A stretch of 64,000 nucleotides of DNA from Methylophilus sp. TWE2 (GCF_001183865.1 NZ_CP012020.1:868001-932000); one strand, 5' to 3'; positions 33,442 to 43,538 are shown, counted from the first letter of the stretch. The notes: a model not told the origin generated them from the letters alone. Made by a program: numbers and translations.

Positions 33442-34896
33442 TTATTCTTCCTCATCCACCTCTGGCCTGATGCAGTTTCGCCCCGCACGTTTGGCGGCAT
33501 ACAAATGATGGTCTGCCCGCTCTACCACCTGACCCAGCAATTCATCCGTGTGCATTTCTGCCACGCCAGCACTCACCGTGATGTGTACAATTTCGTTATT
33601 GAAATGAAATTGCATGCTAGCAACCGCCGAGCGGATGAGTTCGGTAATGTCCCTGGCATGTTGTATATTGCAGCCAGAAAGTAGCAATAAAAACTCTTCT
33701 CCACCCCAGCGGCAGACCACATCCTCTTCCCGAATGTGGGATTTGATCAGATTCGCCACCCGGGTCAATACCAGGTCGCCCGCCTGGTGGCCATAAGAGT
33801 CATTGATTTGCTTGAACAGGTCAATGTCGAGCAACACAAGTGATACCGACTCATCGCGGCGTTTGTTGCGCGCGACTGCCTGCTTGAAATAGAACTCAAA
33901 TACCTGGCGGCTGGTAACGCCTGTCAGTTTGTCCTGCGTCGCCATCATCTCCAGCTTGTCGTGGTAACCGCGCACGGCAAAGTGCGCCAGGGCCAACACA
34001 ATCATGCTGATGACGACAGCGACCGCCAGGTTGATTAAGAAAGCAGTTTCGATACGTTCGGAGCTTGGGTCATTCACTTGCTCTACAATCAGGTACCAGT
34101 CAAATTCAGGCACCAGGCGGCTATTAAGGTATAGCGTATTACCACTGCTGGTTTTGAATGAAAACGAAGCACTGGGAGAGGTCAGCACTTTAAGAAACGC
34201 TTTGTCCAGCCCGGCTTTGTCCTGTAAATGCAACTCTGAACGATAGTGACTGCTTTGTAGCATGACTTCGCCTTGACGGTTCACGAAGTAAATTTCGCGC
34301 CCATAGCGCTTCTGGTAATTTTCGATCAGTTCAGCAACCGTTTGCAGCGATAAGCCTACCCCGATCACGCCAATAAACCTGCCGGATTTATCTTCAATGC
34401 GGTAGTTAACAAAAATGCTGAGCCGACGCTTGTCTGCGGTATCCCGATCTATATTGATGACGTAGGGACCGGCAGAGTTCTTCGCGTCAAAGTACCAGTG
34501 ATCATCCGGGTTTTTGCTGGAAACACGTTTCAAGACGCCGCTAGGGTGATAATAGTTGCCAGAGCTTTCTGACACAAAAAAAGCGGTGATGGTGTTATAT
34601 TTTTTCTGGATCTGCGCCAGGTAGCTGGTCATCTTGCTGGCGTCTTTCTCGCCATCATTGACCCAATCAAACACAAAGACATCATTTGCCATCAGGGACG
34701 AAATCAGCAAGGGTTGCAGTAGGTCGCGCTGAATTTCAGAGTAAATGTTGTCACTGGTGAGCGGTAACATTTCCTGTTGCAAACGTTCCGTCAAGGAGTC
34801 TTTAGCGACAAAGTAGCCAATCAGGCTGGTCGCGATAAAGCCGATGAGCACAATAGCGCTTAGAAGTAGGGTGTAGTGACGCTTGTTAACGACCAT
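33442..34896 (-). CDS. Diguanylate cyclase with dCache sensor
   Basis: 484 residues. Membrane helix (about 8-30), double-Cache periplasmic sensor (about 40-278, 'NYRIEDKSGRFIGVIGVGLSL'), second helix (about 285-308), then a GGDEF domain with 'GGEEF' at 398-402 and an inhibitory RxxD site (Arg389-Asp392) five residues before it. It should be an active, product-inhibited c-di-GMP synthase responding to a small periplasmic ligand. It converges on mutM with five bases between the stops. Confidence 0.92.
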   Translation of the reverse strand: MVVNKRHYTLLLSAIVLIGFIATSLIGYFVAKDSLTERLQQEMLPLTSDNIYSEIQRDLLQPLLISSLMANDVFVFDWVNDGEKDASKMTSYLAQIQKKYNTITAFFVSESSGNYYHPSGVLKRVSSKNPDDHWYFDAKNSAGPYVINIDRDTADKRRLSIFVNYRIEDKSGRFIGVIGVGLSLQTVAELIENYQKRYGREIYFVNRQGEVMLQSSHYRSELHLQDKAGLDKAFLKVLTSPSASFSFKTSSGNTLYLNSRLVPEFDWYLIVEQVNDPSSERIETAFLINLAVAVVISMIVLALAHFAVRGYHDKLEMMATQDKLTGVTSRQVFEFYFKQAVARNKRRDESVSLVLLDIDLFKQINDSYGHQAGDLVLTRVANLIKSHIREEDVVCRWGGEEFLLLLSGCNIQHARDITELIRSAVASMQFHFNNEIVHITVSAGVAEMHTDELLGQVVERADHHLYAAKRAGRNCIRPEVDEEE

Positions 34897-35025
34897 GAAT
34901 ATTTAATTTTCTCAAAACAGATGATCCCAGAGAAACATTATCATCAATATAAAATGACTTTATTTATTTGAAAAGTTGCCATTTTGGAGATGTATTCCAC
35001 TGATTGCCAGGTGAGTGGGGCTGAT

Positions 35026-36495
35026 TTAATGTGGATGACTGCGTGCTGCGTGTTCGTGCAAATAACCGGAAGGGCTATGAGGCGTTCCGCCAATCTTTTG
35101 TGGCAACAATGAGCCGATGACCATGGCTGCCGCACTGATCACCAACCCTGCCAGCTGTGCGGGTATCAGGCTGTCTTCGCCTACTAGTATTTCAATCAGT
35201 ACCCAGCTGGCAATGCCGAAAATGATGGCCGCCAGCGCGCCCTGACTGGTTGCCCGCTTCCAGAATGCGCCAAAAAGCAAGGGGATAAATGCGCCCGCCA
35301 GCGTGACTTTGTACGCACTTTCCACCATGCCAAAAATAGACAGTTCGGAGTTCAGCGCGTACAGCAATACCATGCCTGCAAAGCCTACCAGGCAAAGCCG
35401 CATCACGCGCAGGAAGGCATGGTCATTCATCTGTGGCATAAACCCTTTCACCACGTTTTCGGCAAAGGTGACTGACGGCGCCAGTAAAGTGGCTGACGAG
35501 CAGCTCATGATGGCAGAGAGGATTGCACCAAAAAAGATGGCTTGGGCCAGTAGCGGCGTATGTGTCATTACCAAGGTAGGTAACACGCGTTGGGAGTCAG
35601 TGTTGACTAATGTGCCAAAAGTGGCCGGATCGATCAGGGTGGCTGCATAGGCAATAAACATGGGCACAAAGGTAAAACAGAAATAAATGCTTGCGCCAAA
35701 AATAGAGCCCCACAAGGCTATTCTGGCAGTTTTGGCCGAGGTGATGCGCTGGAACACATCCTGTTGCGGAATTGACCCCAGCATCATGGTCAGCCAACCA
35801 CCGAGAAAGGTCAGCCAGACGCTCCAGTTTGTGGATTGCGGGAAAAAGTGCAGTTTGCCGGCATGACGTGCGTGATCGATCACAGGGGTGATACCGCCCG
35901 TCTGGTCAGAGACGATATTCGCGATATACAACAAGCCGCCGATGACCACGATCATTTGTACAAAGTCCAGAATCGCGACGGACAGCATGCCGCCTAATGT
36001 CGTGTAGGTCAGCACAATTGCCGTACCAACGATCATGCCAGTTTCTTCCGAAATGGCGCCATGACTGATCAGGTTGAAAATCAGCCCCAGCGCCTTGATT
36101 TGGGCAGCGACCCAGCCCATGTAGGAGATAACAATGGCTATAGTGGTGAGTACTTCTACCGAACGGTTATAACGCATGCGGTAGAAATCGCCCAGGGTCA
36201 GGATGTTGAGTTTGTACAGGCGGCTGGAAAAGAAAATGCCGGCCAGTATCAGGCACATACTGGATCCAAAAGGGTCAGCCGCCACCCCGGTCAGCCCTTC
36301 ACGCACAAAGGTGGCTGAGACACCAAAGACCGCTTCTGCGCCAAACCAGGTGGCAAATACCGTGGCCATGACCACAGGCAGTGGCAAATGGCGGCCTGCG
36401 ACGGCATAATCTTTGGTGTTGTGCACGTTTCTGGCGGCAATCAGGCCTATGCCTATTGAGACCAGTAAATACGCCACAACAAACCAGATCAGCAC
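35026..36495 (-). CDS. Sodium:solute symporter (SSS family)
   Basis: 489 residues with about 13 membrane segments. 'RNVHNTKDYAVAGRHLP', 'ATWFGAEAVFGVSATFVREG' and 'SCSSATLLAPSVTFAENV' are SSS-family signatures, the last at the sodium site. It imports an organic solute with Na+; the substrate cannot be told from sequence. It stands alone with no catabolic partner. Confidence 0.9.
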   Translation of the reverse strand: MLIWFVVAYLLVSIGIGLIAARNVHNTKDYAVAGRHLPLPVVMATVFATWFGAEAVFGVSATFVREGLTGVAADPFGSSMCLILAGIFFSSRLYKLNILTLGDFYRMRYNRSVEVLTTIAIVISYMGWVAAQIKALGLIFNLISHGAISEETGMIVGTAIVLTYTTLGGMLSVAILDFVQMIVVIGGLLYIANIVSDQTGGITPVIDHARHAGKLHFFPQSTNWSVWLTFLGGWLTMMLGSIPQQDVFQRITSAKTARIALWGSIFGASIYFCFTFVPMFIAYAATLIDPATFGTLVNTDSQRVLPTLVMTHTPLLAQAIFFGAILSAIMSCSSATLLAPSVTFAENVVKGFMPQMNDHAFLRVMRLCLVGFAGMVLLYALNSELSIFGMVESAYKVTLAGAFIPLLFGAFWKRATSQGALAAIIFGIASWVLIEILVGEDSLIPAQLAGLVISAAAMVIGSLLPQKIGGTPHSPSGYLHEHAARSHPH

Positions 36496-36580
36496 AGCCA
36501 GTTTCCTTTGATGGATTGCAAAAGGCCGATTTTAAAACAAAACCATCCCTAAGCATGGTTTTCTTGCAGGAATGGAGACT

Positions 36581-36607
36581 AAAAAGGCCTGAAAATCAGG
36601 CCTTTTT
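36581..36607 (-). terminator. Terminator after the DUF2147 gene
   Basis: AAAAAGGCCTGA, loop AAA, TCAGGCCTTTTT: a 12-base perfect stem with A and T runs. A second smaller hairpin (AAAACCAT / ATGGTTTT, 36539-36562) lies between it and the symporter start. Confidence 0.85.
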
Positions 36608-36622
36608 ACAATTATGCACAAT

Positions 36623-37066
36623 TTACTCTATCCGCTTCCAGGTCTGAGAGCGTCCCAGCAATGAAAATCCGATAAAGCCGCGCACTTCCAGCTCGTTTCC
36701 GTTGGGGCTCAGGGTCATTTTGCATTTGTAGGTTTTGCCATTTTCCGGGTCCAGGATTTCACCGCCCTCATATACATTGCTTTTGCTAGATGATTTCAAG
36801 TGTTTGGCTATTGTCATGCCCACAATTTTCTGGCCTTTACGTTCGTCAGTACACTTGTCGCAGACGGCATCGCCGGTGTCAGTCGCGAGTAGACCTTTTT
36901 CAACAACCGCATTGTATTCACCGGCATTCTCTGTGATACGTATCAGTGATCGCGGTTTGCCGGTACGGTCATCCGTGGTTTGCCAAAGGCCGACCAGGTC
37001 TGCCGCATGTAAGGAATAAGAGAGCAATAAGGAAACGATTGCCAGCAGTATTTTGATGTGGCGCAT
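36623..37066 (-). CDS. Exported DUF2147 protein
   Basis: 147 residues from the ATG at 37064-37066 behind GGGGAGA. Signal peptide about 1-22 ('LHA-AD'). The mature part shows the DUF2147 pattern: 'GLWQTTDDRTGKPRSLIRI', a paired Cys 'CDKC', 'IVGMTI', 'GGEILDPENGKTYKC' and 'VRGFIGFSLLGRSQTW'. Likely a small periplasmic lipocalin-like barrel. Function is not established. It follows ubiB by 13 bases but has its own ribosome site. Confidence 0.87.
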   Translation of the reverse strand: MRHIKILLAIVSLLLSYSLHAADLVGLWQTTDDRTGKPRSLIRITENAGEYNAVVEKGLLATDTGDAVCDKCTDERKGQKIVGMTIAKHLKSSSKSNVYEGGEILDPENGKTYKCKMTLSPNGNELEVRGFIGFSLLGRSQTWKRIE

Positions 37067-37079
37067 GGTTGATCTCCCC

Positions 37080-38627
37080 TTAGTGGTTAAATAGCAGGAA
37101 CAAACTTGCAAATTGTATTAATACCAGCACGATGATGGCAGTGGTGGCCCACTTTTGCCAGGTTGCCTGTCGGTGCTGTGAGACGAGCAGCGCGTCAATG
37201 CGGTTTTGTTGTTTGCCAAGCTCGGTTTGGTTGCGCAAATATTGTTCAAACAAACGCGGCATTTCAGCGGCATGCGTCAGAATATAAGGAAGTTCTCGTT
37301 TGGCAGACTTGAGCAGACTGCGCCAGCCAATCTGTTCGCTCATCCAGCGTTTGAGGAAAGGTTTTGCGCTATGCCAAAGGTCAATGTTCGGGTCGAGTTC
37401 ACGGCCCAGCCCTTCGATATTGAGCAGGGTTTTTTGCAACATGATGAGCTGTGGCTGGATATTGACACCAAAGCGGCGTGACATCTGGAACAAGCTCAGC
37501 AGCGTACGGCCAAAAGAAATATCCTTGAGCGGTTTTTCAAAGATCGGCTCACAAATAGCACGTACGGCGGTTTCAAGAGCTTCCACATTGGTGTCTGCCG
37601 GAACCCAGCCAGATTCAATGTGGGCCACGGCCACATCTCGGTAATCGCGGTTGAAGAATGCAAGAAAATTACGCGCCAGGTAATACTGGTCGGTGGGTGT
37701 CAGGCTACCCATGATGCCAAAGTCCAACGCAATAAATTTGCCTTTATCCGGCCCTTCGGTGACCACTTGGATATTACCTGGATGCATGTCGGCATGGAAG
37801 AAACCGTCCCGGAATACCTGTGTAAAAAAGATTTCCACGCCTTCGTGTGCCAGTTGGGTCAGATTAATGCCGTAAGCCGCCAGCGAGGCCGTATCGCGCA
37901 CTGGCGTACCATGCATGCGCTGCATGGTCATGACTTGCTTGTGCGAGTAATCCCAATACACTGCGGGGACCAGCAGGCGGCGGTCACTGAAGTTGCGGCC
38001 TAATTGGGCGCAGTGTGCAGCTTCCAGCGTCAAATCAAGTTCATGCTCGGTATGGCGGGCAAATTCATCCACCATTTCTTCGGGTTTGAGGCGGCGGCCT
38101 TCGCTGGAAAGCTTTTTAACCCACCAGGCCAAGGTACTTAACAGGGCAATGTCGCGGTGAATAATGGCCGCAATGCCTGGGCGCAGTACTTTAACAGCGA
38201 CCTGATCGCCACTGTGCAGCCTGGCAAAATGCACTTGTGCGACTGAGGCGCTGGCGACAGGCGTCGTATTAAACTCGGCATAGACGATTGCCAGCGGTGC
38301 ACCAAATGCCTGATTGATGATAGCTTCAACCTGTGTATAGCTAAACGGGGGGACCTGATCCTGCAGCTTGGTGAGTTCGTCAGCGACATCTGGCGGCAGC
38401 AGATCACGGCGGGTGGAGAGCATCTGGCCGAACTTGACGAAAATGGGTCCTAGTCTTTCCAGTGCCAGCCGCAGGCGTACTGCGCGCTTTTCTGGCGCAT
38501 GCCGCCAGAAAAGCAGTATATTGAGCAGACGGGAGGCGATTCCCGGCCGTTCATCACGGATAAAGAAAACATCAAGGCGGTACCAGATAAGTACACCGAT
38601 AATATGAAAAAAACGTAACCAATGCAT
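37080..38627 (-). CDS. ubiB: Ubiquinone biosynthesis kinase-like protein UbiB
   Basis: 515 residues. ABC1/ADCK kinase-like fold: the KxGQ motif 'KFGQMLSTRRDLLP', the Ala-rich loop 'ASVAQVHFA', the ATP Lys in 'VAVKVLRPG', the catalytic 'HADMHPGNI' and 'ALDFGIMG'. Two C-terminal membrane helices end the protein (one clear, 'TAIIVLVLIQFASLFLLF'). It supports coenzyme Q assembly at the membrane. It is last of the block DUF971-ubiE-ubiJ-ubiB, starting two bases after the ubiJ stop. Confidence 0.95.
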   Translation of the reverse strand: MHWLRFFHIIGVLIWYRLDVFFIRDERPGIASRLLNILLFWRHAPEKRAVRLRLALERLGPIFVKFGQMLSTRRDLLPPDVADELTKLQDQVPPFSYTQVEAIINQAFGAPLAIVYAEFNTTPVASASVAQVHFARLHSGDQVAVKVLRPGIAAIIHRDIALLSTLAWWVKKLSSEGRRLKPEEMVDEFARHTEHELDLTLEAAHCAQLGRNFSDRRLLVPAVYWDYSHKQVMTMQRMHGTPVRDTASLAAYGINLTQLAHEGVEIFFTQVFRDGFFHADMHPGNIQVVTEGPDKGKFIALDFGIMGSLTPTDQYYLARNFLAFFNRDYRDVAVAHIESGWVPADTNVEALETAVRAICEPIFEKPLKDISFGRTLLSLFQMSRRFGVNIQPQLIMLQKTLLNIEGLGRELDPNIDLWHSAKPFLKRWMSEQIGWRSLLKSAKRELPYILTHAAEMPRLFEQYLRNQTELGKQQNRIDALLVSQHRQATWQKWATTAIIVLVLIQFASLFLLFNH

Positions 38628-38629
38628 GC

Positions 38630-39223
38630 TTACTGACTTTCAGGAGGCGTGGCGGCAGCAAGCAGTTTCTCAACGCGCTGTTCCAGTCTGTCAGTGTCTT
38701 CACGCAGACGGTCAACAGAGCGGTTAAATTGCTTGATATGGATTTTTTTGGCAATGATGGGGCGTTCTTCCTGCCAGTATTCCACCAGCATTTCACCCAG
38801 ATTTTTGGCCTGGCCGTGCCAGCGTTGCAGTTTTTCCTGCCCTAACTGCACGACTTGGTAAGCCGCAATGTCACCTACGATGTTGCTCAGGTCGTCTTCA
38901 ACGTCCCAGCGGATAGCAGAGAGTATCTTGCCAACTTCCATGCCGAGAGTGGCATCGCCTTCAATTTTGATCAGGCTGTGTGCCAGCGGGTCTTGCCGCA
39001 GTAAGCGCATCGCCAAACTAGGTGGCAGATGTATGGTAGCGTCAGCGGTGGCCGAGTCGGCTGCAATAGCCAGTTCGCCGCTATTGAGAATTGTCAGCAT
39101 CACTTGGGCGACCTTGAAGTCAATGCGCAGGTTTTTCTGTGCGTAGGGCTGTAACAATGGCGCCGTCCAGCTGTTTTGCTGCATCAGGTGTTGCAGCACA
39201 AATTGAATCAATGGTTTAAACAT
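38630..39223 (-). CDS. ubiJ: Ubiquinone biosynthesis accessory factor UbiJ (SCP2 domain)
   Basis: 197 residues. N-terminal SCP2 lipid-binding domain (about 1-110, 'LRIDFKVAQVMLTI', 'IKIEGDATLGMEVGKI') and a C-terminal coiled coil ('RSVDRLREDTDRLEQRVEKL'). It binds ubiquinone intermediates for the Ubi complex. Position between ubiE and ubiB is diagnostic. Confidence 0.9.
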   Translation of the reverse strand: MFKPLIQFVLQHLMQQNSWTAPLLQPYAQKNLRIDFKVAQVMLTILNSGELAIAADSATADATIHLPPSLAMRLLRQDPLAHSLIKIEGDATLGMEVGKILSAIRWDVEDDLSNIVGDIAAYQVVQLGQEKLQRWHGQAKNLGEMLVEYWQEERPIIAKKIHIKQFNRSVDRLREDTDRLEQRVEKLLAAATPPESQ

Positions 39224-39226
39224 GGC

Positions 39227-39994
39227 TTAAAGCTTGATGCCTTTGTGCAGGGCAACAACGCCGGCAGTCAGGTTGTAATAATCCACTTTGCCAAAGCCAG
39301 CCTCATGCATCATGTGTTTGAGCGTTTCCTGATCAGGGTGCATGCGTATGCTTTCCGCCAGGTAGCGGTAGCTAGGCTCATCGTTTGCGATCCATTTACC
39401 AAATTTGGGCAGTAATTTGAATGAATAGGTGTCGTACAGTTTTTCCAATGGCTGCCAGACTTTTGAGAACTCCAGGACCAGCAAGCGCCCGCCCGGTTTA
39501 AGCACGCGTTGCATTTCACGCAACGCAACGTCTTTATGGGTCATATTACGCAAGCCAAAGGCGACGATCACGCAATGAAAAGTTTCATCTGCAAATGGCA
39601 GGATTTCGGCATTACACTGTGCGGCCGGGATATTGAGCCCGGCATCTATCATTCGGTCGCGGCCCACGCCCAGCATGGAGGCATTGATGTCGGTCAGGAT
39701 CACAGTTCCTGGATTGACCGCTGATTGCGTACCTACTTTTTTTGCAAACAGGCGGGACAGGTCGCCGCTGCCGCCCGCGATATCCAGCACCTTGTCGCCT
39801 TGCCCAACCCCGCTGATATCGACCGCAAATCGCTTCCACAAACGGTGCATGCCAGCGGACATGACATCATTCATGATGTCGTATTTTTGCGCGACCGAAT
39901 GAAATACCTCACCGACTTTTTTCTGTTTGTCTGACTCCGCTACCGTGTCAAAGCCAAAATGGGTGGTTTTTTCCTGATCAGTGTTTTGCTGCAT
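39227..39994 (-). CDS. ubiE: Ubiquinone/menaquinone C-methyltransferase
   Basis: 255 residues. SAM-dependent methyltransferase: '[19 protein letters not shown]' and '[15 protein letters not shown]' (motif I), '[10 protein letters not shown]', '[10 protein letters not shown]' and '[17 protein letters not shown]' are the UbiE signatures. It performs the C-methylation step of ubiquinone synthesis. It overlaps the DUF971 gene by 17 bases and is three bases from ubiJ. Confidence 0.96.
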   Translation of the reverse strand: MQQNTDQEKTTHFGFDTVAESDKQKKVGEVFHSVAQKYDIMNDVMSAGMHRLWKRFAVDISGVGQGDKVLDIAGGSGDLSRLFAKKVGTQSAVNPGTVILTDINASMLGVGRDRMIDAGLNIPAAQCNAEILPFADETFHCVIVAFGLRNMTHKDVALREMQRVLKPGGRLLVLEFSKVWQPLEKLYDTYSFKLLPKFGKWIANDEPSYRYLAESIRMHPDQETLKHMMHEAGFGKVDYYNLTAGVVALHKGIKL

Positions 39995-40373
39995 GTATCG
40001 GTTCCTTACGGGTATGGCCAGCGATGGTCAGTTTAGTGACGTAGTCTTGCCACAAACTCTCATAATGTTGTGCCAGGTAGTACAAATAATCCCATGAATA
40101 CAGGCCAGTATCATGACCGTCATCAAAGATCAATTTGATAGCATAACGGCCAACGGGTTCAATCCCGGTGATGTTCACATTTTCTTTGTCCAGCTGTAGC
40201 ACTTCCTGACCTGCGCCATGCCCGCGGACTTCGGCTGACGGAGAGTAGACACGCAAAAACTCACAAGACAGCATGCACTCGGTATGGTTGTCGAAGTGTA
40301 TTTCCAGCAAGTGTGATCCCTGATGCAATTGGATCAGGGTAGGGGTAGGACAATCGGGGTGAAGACCGCTCAT
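39978..40373 (-). CDS. DUF971 protein
   Basis: 131 residues. DUF971 (the N-terminal domain of gamma-butyrobetaine hydroxylase, here alone): '[32 protein letters not shown]' in parts, '[29 protein letters not shown]'. Stand-alone members are linked to iron-sulfur or ubiquinone functions and usually precede ubiE, as here. The molecular role is not settled. Confidence 0.9.
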   Translation of the reverse strand: MSGLHPDCPTPTLIQLHQGSHLLEIHFDNHTECMLSCEFLRVYSPSAEVRGHGAGQEVLQLDKENVNITGIEPVGRYAIKLIFDDGHDTGLYSWDYLYYLAQHYESLWQDYVTKLTIAGHTRKEPIHAAKH

Positions 40374-40606
40374 AGCATTGAAGAAAGTCGTGGGTTGAGT
40401 CGATAACTTTGATTATGCGCATGATAGCAGATGCACGCATGCAACGCATGAGCCTAGGTTGTTGTATCTTATGGTTGATAATTCATTTTATTTGTGAATT
40501 AATAGCTATACCTACATGATTTATTTGAACTTTTATTATTTCATGATAGATTACTGTAAAACAGACAATCATGAATAGGTTACCTTATAACAATTAAGCA
40601 GGTCCT

Positions 40607-42562
40607 ATGGAAAACAACAGACTGGCACAACAATTTGATTTGTACACACGCTGGCGTCAATCGATTGCTGATGTCTTAGGGGAGTATCGGCGCTGGTTGG
40701 CCGATAAACAGCTCAGCGATGTGCAGATTGAAGAGCGCATACAGCAGCAATTAAACCGCCTGCGTGAAGATAAGCTGAATGTGGCATTTGTCGCCGAATT
40801 CTCGCGCGGCAAATCCGAGCTTATTAACGCGATTTTCTTTTCCGGTTACGGCCACCGTTTGCTGCCATCCGGCGCCGGGCGCACCACCATGTGTCCTACT
40901 GAATTACGCTATGACAATGGCAAACCGGTGAGTTTGTCATTACTGCCAATTGAAACCAGCACCCACCAGATTTCCATTACTGAATACCGTCGTACGCCTC
41001 AGGCATGGTCTGTAGTTGAATTTGATGCGCACTCACGTGAAAGCATGGTGGAGGCCTTTAAAGAGGTGAGCCGCACGCGCCGTGTCACCGTAGAAGAAGC
41101 CCAGTCTTTAGGTTTATACCATCCGGAACAGCCGGATGATGCCATGCTCATTGGTCAAGATGGCTTGCTGGAAATCCCTTGCTGGCGCTACGCCGTGATT
41201 AATTTTCCACATCCTTTGCTCAAACAGGGTCTGGTGATTCTTGATACGCCAGGCTTGAATGCGATTGGTGCAGAACCTGAGTTGACCATGAGCATGTTGC
41301 CCAATGCGCATGCTGTATTGTTTATCCTGGGCGCCGACACCGGCGTCACCAAATCTGAAATGGAAGTCTGGCGCCGTTATATCAGTGGCGCACGCTGGAA
41401 GCAAAAAGGCCGCATGGCGGTGCTCAATAAAATCGATGGTTTATGGGACCCATTGAAAACTGACGATGAAGTCGAAACCGAGCTGTACCGCCAGTTGCAA
41501 AATACTGCCGAATTACTCGGCTTGCCGCGCGACCAGATTTTGCCGACCTCTGCCCAGAAAGGCCTGCTGGCCAAGGTGAAGGGTGACCAGGTACTGCTGC
41601 AAAAGAGCCGCTTGCTGCAACTGGAGAGAAACCTGTCTGACGAGCTGATCCCAGCCAAGCAGGAAATTGTGCGTGAAAGCATACAGGGCGAAATTGAAGA
41701 CATGATGCAGCAAACGCGTATTACGCTGGAAACGCGTTTGCAAAGTGTGCTTGACCAAACGGACGAGCTGCGCTGCCTGCAAGGCAAAAACGAAGATGTG
41801 ATTGCGCAGATGATGCGCAAGGTCAAGCAGGATAAGGTGAATTTTGAAGTGGGCTTGCAACGCTACCAGGCGTTGCGTAGTGTATTTTCTGTGCAGTCCA
41901 ACCAGTTATTCCACCATCTGGGGATGCCAGCCCTCAAAACCAAGGTTCGTGAAACCCGCGATACTATGATGAAAGCGGCGTTTACTAAAACCATGCGTCA
42001 GGCCATGGATGACTTTTTCAGTGATCTCAAGCGCCGCATGATGGATGCCGATGTGCATGTGCTTGAAATCAAGAAAATGATGGAGGCCATGTATGAAAAA
42101 TTCTCCAAAGAACATGGATTGCTGCAAAAGACGCCGCCACCATTCTCTACTTCACGCTATTTAAAAGCCCTCAATAAACTGGAAACGATTTACCGTGACC
42201 AGTTTAATACCACCTTCAATATGATTGCCCACGAAAAACTGACGTTGACCAGCAAGTTTTTTGAAACCCTGGCCAGTCATGTGATTCTGGAGTATGAAGC
42301 GGCAAACCGCGATACTGAGAGCTGGCTTAAGGCAGTGATTGCACCTATGGAAAGCCAGATGCGTGAACATCATGTGCAGCTTAAGCGGCGTGTAGAAAGT
42401 ATCAAGCGTATTTATCAGGCGACAGATACGCTAGAAGAACGGATAGCCGACCTGGAGCAAGTGGAACTATCGATTCGCCAGCAACTGGCTGAACTGGATC
42501 AGCTCAATGGCAAAGCCATGTTTGCGTTAGCGCATGAAGAAGTGATCGTGCAAGCGGCCTAA
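40607..42562 (+). CDS. Dynamin-family GTPase
   Basis: 651 residues. P-loop 'AEFSRGKS' (63-70; the first Gly of GxxxxGKS is Ala, common in this group), switch Thr94/95 in 'GRTTMCPTE', 'DTPG' at 213-216 and 'NKID' at 274-277. The C-terminal 350 residues are helical with a coiled coil near the end, fitting a bacterial dynamin-like stalk; no clear membrane helix. Such proteins remodel membranes or take part in stress and phage tolerance. It stands alone with its own terminator, and the role here is unknown. Confidence 0.85.
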   Translation: MENNRLAQQFDLYTRWRQSIADVLGEYRRWLADKQLSDVQIEERIQQQLNRLREDKLNVAFVAEFSRGKSELINAIFFSGYGHRLLPSGAGRTTMCPTELRYDNGKPVSLSLLPIETSTHQISITEYRRTPQAWSVVEFDAHSRESMVEAFKEVSRTRRVTVEEAQSLGLYHPEQPDDAMLIGQDGLLEIPCWRYAVINFPHPLLKQGLVILDTPGLNAIGAEPELTMSMLPNAHAVLFILGADTGVTKSEMEVWRRYISGARWKQKGRMAVLNKIDGLWDPLKTDDEVETELYRQLQNTAELLGLPRDQILPTSAQKGLLAKVKGDQVLLQKSRLLQLERNLSDELIPAKQEIVRESIQGEIEDMMQQTRITLETRLQSVLDQTDELRCLQGKNEDVIAQMMRKVKQDKVNFEVGLQRYQALRSVFSVQSNQLFHHLGMPALKTKVRETRDTMMKAAFTKTMRQAMDDFFSDLKRRMMDADVHVLEIKKMMEAMYEKFSKEHGLLQKTPPPFSTSRYLKALNKLETIYRDQFNTTFNMIAHEKLTLTSKFFETLASHVILEYEAANRDTESWLKAVIAPMESQMREHHVQLKRRVESIKRIYQATDTLEERIADLEQVELSIRQQLAELDQLNGKAMFALAHEEVIVQAA

Positions 42563-42615
42563 AGGCACTTTTATCAATTCAACTTTCGTCGCCAATAAAA
42601 ATAAAACCATGAAAC

Positions 42616-42643
42616 AAAAACGGGTGCCTAAGCACCCGTTTTT
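42616..42643. terminator. Bidirectional terminator between the dynamin gene and rpoH
   Basis: AAAAACGGGTGC, loop CTAA, GCACCCGTTTTT: 12-base perfect stem with A and T runs. Confidence 0.88.
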
Positions 42644-42644
42644 G

Positions 42645-43490
42645 TTATTTGCTTTCCAGCATATAGGTTTTAATTTTCTGCATCGCTTTTTGCTCAATCT
42701 GGCGGATACGCTCAGCCGACACATTGAATTCTGCAGCCAGCTCATGCAAGGTGGCTGAATCACCTTCGGTCAGCCAGCGTGCCTGCAATACGCGGCGGCT
42801 ACGCTCATCCAGTTGCTGCAATGCGTTGCTTAAGCCTTCAGTCTGCATGTGCTCATTCTGCAGATTTTCCAGCAGCGTAGAAGGCTCAGGGCCTTCATCC
42901 TCCAGGAAGGAAATAGGGCTATATACTTCTTCGCCATCTTCATCGACCTGCGCATCCAGTGAAATTTCCTGGCCATTGAGACGGTATTCCATCTCGGTCA
43001 CTTCTTCCGGTTTCACATTGAGCTCAGTCGCAATGCGCTGTACATCATCCTGGCTCAGCGTTTCAAAGCCTTGCTTCATGCTGCGCAAATTGAAAAACAG
43101 TTTACGTTGTGCCTTGGTGGTCGCGGTTTTCACCAGCCGCCAGTTGCGCACAATGTATTCGTGAATCTCGGCTTTGATCCAGTGCATGGCAAATGAAACC
43201 AGGCGCACGCCACGATCAGGGTCAAAGCGTTTAACCGCTTTCATCAGGCCAATATTGCCTTCCTGAATCAGGTCAGATTGTGGCAAGCCATAACCGCTGT
43301 AACCACGCGCAATACTGGCGACCAGACGCAAATGCGACACAATCAGTGCGCGCGCAGATTCCAGGTCACCGCTTTCTTTCAGGCGGGTAGCGTAACCATA
43401 CTCTTCCTCTGCCGTGAGCACTGGAAACTGCTTGATGGTCTGCAGGTATTTATCCAGGCTGTCAGCCGATGAAACAACAGGTAAAGTCAA
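42645..43490 (-). CDS. rpoH: Heat-shock sigma factor sigma-32
   Basis: 281 residues. Regions 2 and 4 are complete and the RpoH box 'QRKLFFNLRS' is present, which separates it from other sigma factors. The TTG at 43488-43490 gives 'MTLPVVSSADSLDKYL', but AAGGAG stands 14 bases away. An in-frame ATT at 43497-43499 stands 6 bases from that site and would add three residues, so the true start may be ATT. A CIRCE operator and a sigma-E-like promoter lie just upstream. Confidence 0.95.
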   Translation of the reverse strand: MTLPVVSSADSLDKYLQTIKQFPVLTAEEEYGYATRLKESGDLESARALIVSHLRLVASIARGYSGYGLPQSDLIQEGNIGLMKAVKRFDPDRGVRLVSFAMHWIKAEIHEYIVRNWRLVKTATTKAQRKLFFNLRSMKQGFETLSQDDVQRIATELNVKPEEVTEMEYRLNGQEISLDAQVDEDGEEVYSPISFLEDEGPEPSTLLENLQNEHMQTEGLSNALQQLDERSRRVLQARWLTEGDSATLHELAAEFNVSAERIRQIEQKAMQKIKTYMLESK

Positions 43491-43538
43491 AGCGTTAATA
43501 ATAAACTCCTTAAAAAAAAGAAGATGCTTAAAATGATT

